Shown here: piece by piece, positions 10,706-22,600 of the stretch
Numbering within the stretch: the first letter of the stretch is position 1
Layout of the letters: every line of letters begins with the position of its first letter
Assembly: GCA_905250885.1 (NCBI GenBank)
Contig: CAJNOQ010001157.1
Coordinates: 1-35,193 of the forward strand
DNA length: 35,193 bases
Direction of reading: 5' to 3'
Source: Didymodactylos carnosus
Lineage: Eukaryota > Rotifera > Eurotatoria > Philodinida > Philodinidae
Translations under genes and position numbers: made by a program
The notes under the pieces: generated by a model
What the model was told of the DNA's origin: nothing
What the model saw: the letters and a program-made list of their open reading frames with translations, nothing else
The model's database searches: none

Positions 10706-11990
10706 AACATTCGATAGAAAACAACAAAATGTCAGAAATTTCACAAAATTATTAACTGTTTTTTTTAAGTCAAGAAATCGTGTACGATACTGTGTCGAAC
10801 TCCTAATGTATTTTGTTATGTTTTAATAGATTTTAAGTAACAGATAAACAAGATAAAGATTATGACAGAGGTTATGTTAATAATTTTTTCAGGGAAACCG
10901 TTGATAAACACGTGTGCGTCTCGAATTTATGCATTTCTTGATGATGGAGCGTTTTTAAAAGATCGGTTTTACTAAAAACATGACCCACAGTGGTGGGCAT
11001 CCAGAAGGGCATTTGCCAAAAAACCGAGAATACACATTTTCAAAATTTAAATAGTGTCAAAGACACTTCGACAGATAGGCTATCTAATGGCCCAAAAATG
11101 TTTGTTTCAAGCGGCGAATTTTTGGAAAAAATGTATACGTAAAATAGACCTAGACAGAAGTGACTTCCATGGGAAAAACATTTTTTTATAACACTAAGCG
11201 AATACAGACTTGTAAAACGTATATATTCGGAATCTAGACTCTTTCAAATATCTACCAGTAAAAAAATATCTCAGTTCAGAGCAACTATACCAGAGAAATA
11301 AAGTATTTTCCGAACCCAAATGATGTTTCCGGTGGGTGTCTTCAGCATAATTAGATCGCTAAAGTTAGCTAGGATCCAGTTTTACTCAAAATTATACCAA
11401 AATGACCGTCCACATGTCATGCATCTATAGTGGATGCGTTTTTCTTCTGGACTTAGATACAGGTTTTCCGAAGAACCGCCGGTTTTTGAGATATTTTCCA
11501 TTTTTCTCGGTTAAGAAACGTTTTATTAGGGAAATAATATGAAATTCGAAATCAGTGTGAAAAAGTGCATCGAATGATGTATAATTTGTTAGTTTTATAA
11601 ATAAAACATTCTTTGACGAAAATATATTGCAAGGGCTCCCAAAGGCATTTTTTTTTGAATTCGACTTTTTTGACTTCGATTAATATCTGACGCATAATAA
11701 GACTATATTATGCGAAAAGAATCATTTTTTAACTAAAGAAATCAGATGTCCGCCTGTTGTACGGAAAAATGTCCGTGTGACCGGGGTCGAACCAGCTATA
11801 GTTAGTTGCAACAAATGGTAAAAAGGAGCGGTATACTGATCAGTTCTTTGGAAAAGTCTCCTTTTAAGTAATAGTAAAAAGAGAGAGAAAAAACATTGAG
11901 AGAGATTTGTGTTAGCGAAGAAAAATAACATATTGAATCAAATATATGATTTTCATCTTTCACTTGATAAAATATATTCAATTATATTTT
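10706..11990. other. gene-free stretch after the ART gene
   Basis: No gene is seen. Near 10989 the word cagtggtgggcatcc resembles a hAT-type terminus, but I found no matching opposite end. Short minus-strand frames near 11722 have no recognisable motif. Confidence 0.4.
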
Positions 11991-13336
11991 TATATGGGTG
12001 AATTGCACTGATAATATATTGTTTGACGTAAAACATCGAAAAAAATAAAAGTGAATATAAAGCAACTTTGAATCGTGCATTCGATAGAGCTCTATTAGTT
12101 GTGTATAAATCAGATATTTTCCCAACTGTCAGTGTTTTTGTTTCAAAAGAAACGAGCATCTAAAAAGATGAATGTTTTCCGAGATTTTCTGAAAGAATAA
12201 AATTTCTAAAATATATAGTATTTATATATTGTTATCATATATCAATAGGTAGATATATGATAAGTATAAACGTCTCTCAGTCTGAGAGGAGTTGATTAAA
12301 GTCAAAGATGAAATCAAATTATATTTTCTCTAAATATGTATCATTCTAATCTGTCAGGACATTCTGATACAAAAAAATCTGTTGGGACATATTTTTGAGT
12401 AAAACGCTACTTTCTCGCGAACGGTACTTGCTTAAGAGCTGAAATTTTTATCGTAGATCTACCATATTGTCAGCTAAAAAAGATAAAAATATCGTTGGCT
12501 TATCATTTATAGTTACCGAGAAATTAAAGAGACAAAATCAAAAATCTGTCGGAATATTTAGCAGAAAAATAACTACCCTTCCCTCTTATTTTTAGCTTTT
12601 TATTCGATTCATAAGGTCCTTAGGAAAAATTTTTTATCAAAAGATTTCTCCCCCTTTAGTCTACCGAACATTAAAAAAAATTCGCGTTTGTTTTTAAATG
12701 GGCTTTAGTAGATTGAGTAAAGGTTTCCAGCGAGCGCCTACCGAAGGGAGGCGTGAGCATTGTTTTGAATTCAGAATTATGTTTAGACCTCTAGAGACTC
12801 TTGATTTATATATTATAGTTAAATATCAGACTACGAACCTTATACATAAAAAATGAACAAAACTCCAGAAGATGCCTTAGTTAGGCCCCCAGCGAGCGCC
12901 GAACGAAGGGAGGCGTGAGCATTGTGTTCGATTTAAAAGTCATCAAAGGACGTTCGCTTGCGCAGATCCAACTTAATAAAGTCAAGGAACCGAGCGAGTG
13001 GAGACGAGCGTTACCTTGTATTTATATGGTCAGAAAGAAGCAAGTTTTAGCTACAATAAAGCTGTAAAAAACTATTTTCATCCAATCAAAATTTTGGGCA
13101 AGAGAAGTCATTTTTATAAGCAGATGCCGCTAAAAATCCGTAATTTCGAACTTTCTTGTTCAATACTCTGGAGCAACACAAGGACAAAAAGATTTCAGAT
13201 TTTTACCGTAAGTAGGACAAATACAAAGAAATATGTAGAAAAAAAGTTTGTCCAAACTCATTTAGTACAAACTGAATTATAAATGTTTTTCTCGTCGGAA
13301 TGCAACCGTACATTATCAGTGCAATTCACCCATATA
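11991..13336. mobile_element. 1.35-kb element with 25-bp perfect inverted ends
   Basis: The 25 bp at 11991-12015 is the exact reverse complement of 13312-13336; its core is gggtgaattgcactgataat. If the element proper begins at GGG, both flanks read atat, giving a possible 4-bp target duplication. The interior has no transposase reading frame. It contains two copies of a 37-bp GC-rich unit (12727-12763 and 12889-12925, two mismatches). Superfamily is not settled; GGG-initial ends occur in several groups. Confidence 0.75.
12727..12925. repeat. two direct copies of a 37-bp GC-rich unit
   Basis: The units at 12727-12763 and 12889-12925 begin ccagcgagcgcc and end gaagggaggcgtgagcattg. They differ at two positions and start 162 bp apart. 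Their GC content contrasts sharply with the AT-rich surroundings. A related phrase (gaaccgagcgagtggagacg) follows near 12986. They lie inside the 11991-13336 element. Confidence 0.8.
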
Positions 13337-14370
13337 TGAGTGTATATTCTGTTTTCTAGAGAGATTAATCCTTAGCAAAAGTAACTCAAGAATAAAGGAT
13401 CATGGTGGATTTATGTTCAAATGTTTCTGAGAAAGTCTATTTCAATATGACTGATAAAATACACATTCAAATAGGTAATAATATACAGGTTCAACTGTTC
13501 CACACTGGCATAGATCACTACTACTAAGTTTATAAGTCAACATAGAGAGTTGAGAAATTAGACCTCAGATGATAACAATAAACATCAGCTGATCTGTCAA
13601 TTATACACACGATGATGAAAAGATTTAAAAAAAAGTGTCCTAACATTTCTGCCTGGAATTTGTTTCTCTTCTGGAAACCAAATTCACTAGGAAGTTGTGT
13701 ACGAAAAAAAAGGATCTATCCGCATGTACTGAATGTAAATGCATTTGTTTAATCCGCGCTACGGCAGCGAAGTGAACATGAAATAGGATGATTTTGTTGA
13801 ATATAGGATCGAAGATATCAAATAAAATATTTCTAAAACGAAGATATCAAATGTTTTACGTGTAGATCTAACCATCCTGAATGATTCTAACACTTTCTCA
13901 TTACTAGATAAATGTAGGCATTCAAGATTGGATTACATTTTTCAACTATGTATGAAATATGTTATTTCCATGGCAAAGACAACGAAAAAATAATACCAAG
14001 ATGTTTGTGCTTTGGAAACAGATCTAAAATATGATTATTTATCATCAATGGTTTTGAAGATGGTGTATTTGAAAACTTCATATAAACATATTTTTTTTTA
14101 ATGTAATGGGAGAAACCACCTTACAGACCGTCCATAAATAGTAGCTAAATCATCCGATTTACCTTCAATCTCTTGAATGCCGTAAGGCATCTATACATGA
14201 CATGAAGGAAATTTTATATGTTTCACATGCTTTTTCGTTCTATCGATTTAACGAAAAACAGTGCCAGAGGAATACATGTCATGAAAACAACAGAACGCAA
14301 AGAGAGATATTTAATCGTTTTTTACATATGCATGCCTTTGGATGCGAAAGTGGAAAAATAACGGCGTTCA
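13337..14370. other. gene-free stretch
   Basis: About 1 kb of AT-rich DNA with no supported gene. The plus-strand frame 14202-14447 overlaps, in antisense, the reverse-transcriptase scrap at 14371-14436 and is not treated as a gene. Confidence 0.4.
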
Positions 14371-14436
14371 AGAGGTTAAAGGGTCTTCATCGGTATAGTA
14401 CAGCAGAGTATCGTCAGCAAACATGTGTCTTGCTCT
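14371..14436 (-). pseudogene. scrap of LINE-type reverse transcriptase
   Basis: The minus-strand frame reads RARHMFADDTLLYYTDEDPL then TS and a stop. FADDTLLYY matches the catalytic [FY]ADD motif of non-LTR reverse transcriptases with its usual following residues. The frame is closed on both sides and the MITE at 14449 begins just upstream, so only about 22 codons remain. With such a short match a chance resemblance cannot be excluded. Confidence 0.4.
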
Positions 14437-14448
14437 TTAACTTTTAAA

Positions 14449-14746
14449 AAGCTCTCATGTTATCGAAACCGGATGAAACGACGGTTAATCAGGGTTATTT
14501 TAAGAGCCGACGGTTAACCGCGGTTATTTCAGCTGAAATCATAGCAACACAGCAGAAAAACCGACGATTAATCTCATAATTAACCGGAAATTAGCTGCGG
14601 TTAACCAACTGTTTTCCGGTTAATTGTGAGATTAACCGTTGATTTTTTTGCTGTGTTGCTATAGTTTCAGCCGAAATAACCGCGATCAACCGTCGGCTCT
14701 TAAAATAATCGTCGGTTTTCGTCCGGTTCTGACAACATGGGCTTTT
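14449..14746. mobile_element. foldback MITE with about 130-bp arms
   Basis: The two halves are reverse complements over about 130 bp at roughly 85-90 percent identity. Shared words include taagagccgacggtt, tagcaacacagca and taattaaccggaaa, and the turn lies near 14600. Flanks read ctttaactttt on the left and ctttaacctttt on the right, an approximate 9-11 bp target duplication, which would suit a Mutator-like element. No coding capacity. Confidence 0.85.
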
Positions 14747-14749
14747 CCT

Positions 14750-16560
14750 TTAACCTTTTCGGAACAGGACACGCATATATGCGTCACATATTTTTTTCTC
14801 TAAATAGGGACACATAATATGCGGCAAAGATTAAAAATGAATGCGTATAGGTCAGAGTATGACTCATTGTAGTGATATGTACGTCTGGGATCACAGTTAG
14901 TACATCATACTGCATCTTTCTAATTTATTCTGTCCCACGTTCACTCTGTTTCTCCCCCGCATACACACAAGCACAACTTGTAAGAAATACGTAACAAAAA
15001 TAGTCGATATCAACAACGATTTAGTGTCACTTATACGAACTTTTTAAAACCGAAAGTGACACGGATTTTGACGATGATTCTGGTGAAGAAGAATCTGAAG
15101 ATGATGACTGATCACTTAGTCGAACAAGAACTTGGAGAGCTGATAGTTTTATATATTTTTCAAAAAAATTATCCCGTGCTGAAAGGGTTAAGGATACCTG
15201 GACACCTTGTTAGCAAATATGAGAACGAAAATCCGCTTAAATTCAAATGTTTACCACAAGTACTTCAACTCTTATCAGATTCTAAATTCTTTTTTCAAAA
15301 AATACGCTTGCCATGTCGCGCAATATGAAATATGCTGAAAAGCCTATGTTACAAGTCGGTTTTTGATTTTATAAATAGGGTCTGAAGTATCTGCGGTTGG
15401 ACTCGATTAGACTATTTTTTCGAGAAACCATAATGTGTCCGGATTAGAACCACCGATGTTATGAACATTACACGGGTCGGTGTTTTTGCAGGACATTTGT
15501 AGCGATATGTTCATATTTTCGACAAAAACCATTGGAAAATTATAGAAGTGATCTTATTATCAAGACAACACTTTTCTCTATTAGACAGACTATATAGAAG
15601 AAAAAATTTGAAAATGTAGGAAGTGTTGGAATAAAATCCGAAATTAGGACGTTTTTTTAGTAAAAAACTCGGATAATTACGAAGCCTATAGCTCTCATCT
15701 TTTTTATTTAGTGCACAGATGACATTCTTCTTACATCAATAGAATCAAAAATAACAAGAACCTTGACAAGGTACCATTTTGAGCATGTAAAAGGAGAGCG
15801 TTAATTGCCAATAGACACTCCATCTGTTCAATTTTTAGACTAACTATTGTTTTCATTTAATATAAAACAAATCGTTTAATGCATATTAGAAAAAATGTTC
15901 TCATAAAATGAGGATATTTTATACAAATGACACAATATGGAGCACAAAATTGGAATGTACATCATCTATTCAGGCGTGTAGAAAAAGCAAAACACCACCG
16001 CAAAAAAAGAAGAAAAAAAAAAATGGACGTATCTGAAATAAAAAACGTCAGCACAAGACAAAAAAAAAACAACAACAAATTAATTATTTACAGCAGCAAA
16101 ATCTAAATGAGATTCAAACACGATTTCTTTACCAGCTGGTTTTCTTCTTTTTGTTTTTTTGCACAGTCGTTCATTCTCACTCGATATAAAGAACATGCGC
16201 AATAAGAGAAAATAATAATTGATCACTTCTAATTGCACTACGAACTGAATTAGCATGAATCATTACATAAAGTATTATTCTTAGCGAGCCAAAAAACAAA
16301 ACAAAAACATGTAGAAAAAACAACAACGGTCATTTTTGTTTCAGATCGAGAAAAATAACACAGTGAAGAATTTTCTATCAGATACATGGACGCGATTAAT
16401 CATTGGAAAAAAAAATGAACAACAACAACAACAACAACAGTAATAAAATCACTTATTTTTGATTGAGTAAAGTATAGATATATAAAATAATCGTATATAC
16501 AAAACTAGTGTTTAAAGATGAAGAAAAACAAAAAAAAAATGAGAAAAAGAGAATAATATT
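14750..16560. other. gene-free stretch before the Ig gene terminator
   Basis: No supported gene. At 15028-15111 a short plus-strand frame ends in an acidic run (ESDTDFDDDSGEEESEDDD) before a TGA, preceded by a stop about nine codons upstream; this may be a coding scrap. An (AAC)n run lies at 16417-16439. Confidence 0.4.
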
Positions 16561-16565
16561 ATCAT

Positions 16566-16571
16566 TTTATT
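16566..16571 (-). terminator. candidate polyadenylation signal of the Ig receptor gene
   Basis: The minus strand reads AATAAA about 114 nt past the TAA stop at 16685-16687, in an AT-rich 3' flank. It is the canonical hexamer in a sensible position; the cleavage site is not determined. Confidence 0.5.
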
Positions 16572-16684
16572 TCAATAGATATAGATTTAAAAATAGGAAG
16601 CATTTTTTCATTTATGATACACACAATACTGGTAGTTAAGAGTGTCGTGTATAATAGAAAAAAACAAAAAAAGGTTAATTAATT

Positions 16685-19600
16685 TTAAACTTCAGTTGGT
16701 TCTTGATGAATATATGCCACTTGTTGATATGATGGTGGAGCTTCATCTGGCATATGAATAGGATGATGGACAGCCATTTTTTGTGGTGGTGGTGGAGTAA
16801 TAGTACGAATTGGACCACGACTACCAGCATGATTTGCAAAATCAACTTGATTATAACCGGGTGTGTTTGTCTAAAATTAAAAAAAATTTGAAGAAAAAAA
16901 CAAACAAAAAATAATAAGAAATATAATTTATCGTTCTAAATGAGAGAATATATTGAATATTAATCTGAAAATTGACATCTTACTTGTTGTTGATAATTGA
17001 GTGTTTTATCTGATGAATTTTTACTTGAATAGGGTGAATAAGCCCCATTTTCTTGTTGATAATAGTTAGCAACATGACTACCTACTACTGGCAGACGATG
17101 GCGAGCATGAGTATTATTATTATTAGCATGAGTATGTGCATGTGATGGCGGGAATTTCTTTTTAGCCAATTTCACACTATGTGTTTCTATTTCAATTCTA
17201 AGCACAAAAAAAAAGAAAAAGAAAGAAGAAAGCAGCAAATAAATAATATAAAGCATGCAGCCAAATTGAAGAAGAAGAAGAAGAAGAATGAGTATCACAT
17301 CAAAATAACAACACTAAACAAAATGCAACAAAACAAGCAAGTATCGTACCAAACGGTTTCTTCAGGATACTAAAAATAATGAGACGTTAAAAAAATAAAA
17401 TAGATTAAATTTTATATTTCATTTAGTTGTAAAAGTAAAATTTGATGAGAAATATAAGAGATAATTATTCAAAAAACATATAGACTCATGACAATAGGGA
17501 ATTTGATTTTTTTGTTCAAGATTTAACAGTGATGAAAAAATTATTTTCTCAAAACATAATTTGATCATTTTCTTTTCATGACTTTTCTTTCTCGATTAAA
17601 ATAAATGTCCAGTGAAAAAGTAGACTGTGTTGGTGTAAAAAAGACAACCACAATAACAACACAAAAATAAGCAGATGGATTATATGTTGCGCGTACAACA
17701 TAAAATAAACAAATAAATTAGAAAATTTTTAATAAAATACATTTTGCGGGCACATATTATAAAAGGCAATAAGCTTTGCATATACCTCTCTCTCTCTCTC
17801 TCTCTTGTGTTCATTAACTTACCCAACGAAATTTAAATTTTTTGGGCAAAAACTATAAATATACAAGAGTATGTCATTGTTATACGTATAAAAATATATA
17901 GTGGAGAAGAAAAAATGAATAATTTAAAGTGTTTAAAAGCAATTGTTAATCGAATGGCGGTTAGATAATGTGGTGCTTTAGTTTTAATCAGTTGTTTTAT
18001 AATTGGAGTACGAACGAAAGATTGAGCAGTATAAAACGGTTGTTGTTTTTCTTCCCCTCTCCCATAAAAATGGGCATAGTTAATCTCATAATTAGGAGAA
18101 TATCAAAATACATTCACTACTTCATAACATAACATCAAGAAAACGTTGGATATGTGTAAAACAACAATAACTCAACAAAACTACGTGATATAACATACAG
18201 AAATTCCTACTATAAAAGAAATTTTAAGTCTATCAATGCCAAATATGTGCAAATGTATATATATATATATATAAATATATAATTCGTGATTTCTAATAAT
18301 AATAAGAAGAAGCTAAAGCTGCTTGTTTATTTATTTTCTTATCTTACGTACAGCTGTATCAACATCGGCCACATTTTTTTCTATACCACCATCGTCTAAA
18401 TCTGATTCAGATGATGTATTATGTTCTTGTTTTGGTGGTGGAGATGGTGGTTTTTTATTTTTTATAATCACTCTTTGTGATTGTTGCGGTTGATCAATAA
18501 GTTGTGTAGGATTATGATAGACATGTTCAGTTAAAGTAGGTTTTGGTGATATTGGTGGTGGAACAGATGGTTTTTTTTTAACAGGTAATGAAAGAGCTGG
18601 TTGTTGTCGTTGTAAAGATTGAATTGATGCTGATAAACTTCTATGTGAACCAAATGGAGTTGTTGTACGAGAACGATGAAGAGATACATCAGGTTCCGTA
18701 TTTGTAGGTGAATGACTACGTTTATCCATGGACTGAAAACAGGAAATGATCTTTGATTTTGAATAGAACATTTAACTTTTTTTTAGATTTATTTTTTTAA
18801 ATTTTATTATTTTTCTACTGCTAATTTTGTATGACTATTGAAAAAGGAAATTCTCATAATCAGGAAAAGGAAATTGACCTTACTTGAGGTTGTTCACGTT
18901 GTTGATGTAATCCGGATAATCCCGAAGTTGCCTGTCGATAAGACAATGATGTTCGACTATTTGTCGAATGATGATTATTATTAGTATTATTATTATGAGA
19001 GGGAGCAGTTGTCAATGGGTGTTGTTGATGTCTATAGGAAGATGTTGCACTTGACGTATTCATATTTGGTGAATCTTGTGTATGATGTGGATTTTTAGGT
19101 AAAGGAGGGGGTAAACTATGATCCAATGATGTAGATTGAGTAACAGTTTCAGCTGATGTATGAACAGGATATTGATCTTGTGAATCTTGATTATCGACAA
19201 GACGTGACGTAGACATAGATGTTACAGGTTGTTTATAATGATAATCAGTACCCATACCAGTCAAAGGTGTTTTACCCCAAGCAGTTTTTTTAACACCATT
19301 TTGTTTTTGTTGTTTTTGTTTTTTACTAGAACGTGGTGGTGTGTGAGTGTTTGATGTGACACTCATTCGAAAGAATTGAAAAAAAAAAAGAAAACATTTT
19401 TATACTTACTCATTTGGTAGTTTTTCACCTAAAAAACGAAAAATGAAAATGAAATAAATGATTAGATAGAGTACACACTATGAAAAAAAATATCACTTAC
19501 TGCTTCCATAAAGTTTTGGTTTTGATCTTCTTCTTCGTACCATACATATTCCAATAATAATAAGTGCTATAATTAACACAAGAAGAGCCCCACCACCAGA

Positions 19601-22600
19601 TCCGCCAATAATTGCAGCCCAATTTAACGATCCTAAAACGAAAACAAAGTCAATTTCGCAAAAAAAAAATACTAGAATATCTAAGAATATAAAAGTTGAA
19701 AAAGCAAAAAGTGTCCAGCTACCGGCCTCTATATTTTACTCTTTTTCAAAAAGTTATTACAATAAAGCTACAAACTAATCTAAAATGACGACTAGATAAT
19801 TAAGTAGATTAAACATTTCTCTACAAAATGAAAAGTGTCTCGGCTCGGAACGTTGATTCGTTATGAAAATACAGCTGTTGTACAAATAGGCCCCAAAATC
19901 GATTTTTGGGCTATCTAAAAAGCGTGTCTAAAAGAGTAAAGACGAACTGGTAAAAATTGAACAAGTATAGAAAATTATTCGCTCTACAAGATGTGACAGC
20001 TTGTCAAGTTCGAAACTATTCTAATTAATCTGTATTAATCGAAGAAAAATGGTAACGCTATGCCATTTTTTGACCGTTTTTTCTGGTTTTTCTTTGATTA
20101 ATACAGATTAATTAGAATAGTTTCGAACTTGACAAGCTGTCACATCTTGTAGAGGAAACAATTTTCTATACTTGTTCAATTTTTACCAGTTCGTCTTCAC
20201 TCTTTTAGACACGCTTTTTAGATAGCCCAAAAATCGATTTTGGGGGCTATTTGTACAACAGCTGTATTTTGATAATGAATCAACGTTCCGAGCCGAGACA
20301 CTTCATTTTGTAGAGAAATGTTTAATCTACTTAATTATCTAGTTGTCATTTTAGATTAGTTTATAGCTTTATTATAATAACTTTTTCAAAAAGAGCAAAA
20401 AATAGAGGCTGTTAGTTGGACAAGCCACTAATATGACAAGCAACAATTGAATTTTTCATAAAACATAAACCATGCATGCGTGTAAGCCTCGTATTACTTA
20501 CCATTTTTTGTGCTATTAATTCTACTATGATAAGCTGAAGAAGCAGCCACACCCACAGTGTCTCTATTATCATCGGCCTCAGTGCCTGTAAAATAATTAA
20601 AACAAAAGCAGAAGCACAACTAGATTACTACCACACAGACAATTTAATAGAAGAAGCAAGTGCAATAAAAAAATAATTAAACATGTGTTATTATATCACA
20701 CCACACCTATGACGTGTACATATATTTTGAAGAAAAAAAAAACAACTTACGTCGTCCACCATGACTACCATCACCACCAGCTTTTCCTGCTCCTGATTGA
20801 GCTAGAAAAAAACATAGTAAATATGAATATTATTATGTCGATAGACATTTTGGATTTGTTCAGAAACTTTTCTTTGTTTGTTTCTTGTTAAGTTATCGTT
20901 TTTGAAAAAAGTGAGTCGTACGATCTAGAGAACTACGTAGAGACATTCTGAAAACGGGAGATAGTTCTTTGGGTACTGAATGTGGACCATTTCACGTTCT
21001 ATTTTTAAACAACCGTCCAGATTCGACAAGATGAGTTCTACAAGTGGAAGAAAAGTGTCTTCGAACTTTTTAATTATTAATAGTTGTCCGGCGCCATTTT
21101 TTTTTTTAATTTGTCGACAGAATTGAGAAATGAATCTGTGTACATATCTTCTAACTAGTGAATTTCTGTTTCCACATACATGCATCTAATAAAAGGTATA
21201 CGAAGTGATTAGCAGCAGTTCTTTGCAACATAGGAGACACATCGAAAAATGATTTTAAAAGTTTATTCATCGATTATTGAAACGGTTTAGAATACTCACA
21301 ATTAGAAGAAAAAAAGGACCGATAATTACTCCGCTAAAATTGCTACAAATCTCTTTATAATATTTACAGCTTCTTATCCCTTATGTATTTACTGAAAGGA
21401 TGATTTACTCTGGTGTTATGTCATCTAAGCACATAGTCTCAAAAGTGTGCTGGTTTTCTTACACACAGTTCTAGTTTGTTTCCTTATAAAATTTTTCTTT
21501 TTAGACTTACATAATATAGTAATATTAAAATTTTGTGTTATCGTTTTTCCTCGACTTTGTGCTTGACATTGCATAGAATAGATACCAGGAGATTGATAAA
21601 ATCGTTGTATATGACGTTGTGTACCAAATACCGATCGTCCACTACTTACACCAACACCACTATTAAATGGACTACCTCCTCCACCGCCCATATAATGTTG
21701 ATTATTTTGATAATTTTGATAATTTAGTGCTGCTTGTAACGGTGTTGTTGCATTACTTGTATCATACCAAACATAGCTTGGTGATGGATTTGCTTCGATT
21801 TGACATTCCATTGAGACAGATTTTAAAACTTCATTAACGAGTGTATTCGTTTCAGATGCACCCGTTTCTAAATCTGGACCATCTAAAATGATAAAATAAT
21901 GATGTATAATATGTGTTAAGAACAGAAACAAAAAAATAAACGCGACAAATTATAATCTAAAATATCTGAGAGCACACGATTAATGTTACTTACATTCAAT
22001 ATTAATATTAACAGTTTGTGTTAAATACAAATCTTTATCATTTGTCGATAATATTTGGCATGTCACTGTTCCATTATCTCTATAATCACCTCTTGTTAAT
22101 GGTCGTTGAATGGTAACTTGTCTCGTAAAATTTTGTCCAATAAATGAATCATTATAACGTTTTTCAATTCTTCTTGTTGAAACAAATAAATCTAAACGTG
22201 GTAAGTAATCGGGTGAAACTTGATCAGTTCGACTACGAATAAATGTTACGGAACATGTAGTTAACGTTGAACCATTACGATCTTCAGAACCATGATAATT
22301 AGATATTTGAAATGATGAGACTAAAGTTAAAATAAACAAACGAAAGTAGAAAACAACAACGAGTATTAATCAAATATTTTCAAACCATTGATAGCTGTAA
22401 GAATGGTCTCATGTGTATTCCATCCTTCTTCGACTGCTGTATACATTCCTACTACTGCTGAATCTAATTCATAAATTTTTAATTCATTTGATCGTTCATT
22501 GTATTGAAATCGTGTTTTATTTACAAAACCAAGACCAGTTACATATAATGATTGACCATTTAAACCCAAATAATGTACATTTGTTCCAGGTGCAGCGACA

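Noticed and set aside
10989-11005. hAT-like terminus cagtggtgggcatcc
   Set aside because: No matching inverted end or 8-bp duplication was found within the window.
11722-11860. A tRNA-like T-arm on the minus strand (GGTTCGACCCCGG)
   Set aside because: The T-stem can pair, but no acceptor stem, D-arm or anticodon arm is found at the right distance upstream.
12998-13282. 94-codon plus-strand frame
   Set aside because: Non-ATG start, no recognisable motif, and it lies within an inverted-repeat element with no other coding sign.
17179-17373. Plus-strand Lys-rich frame
   Set aside because: It lies over introns and the tail exon of the minus-strand receptor; its composition is A-run driven.
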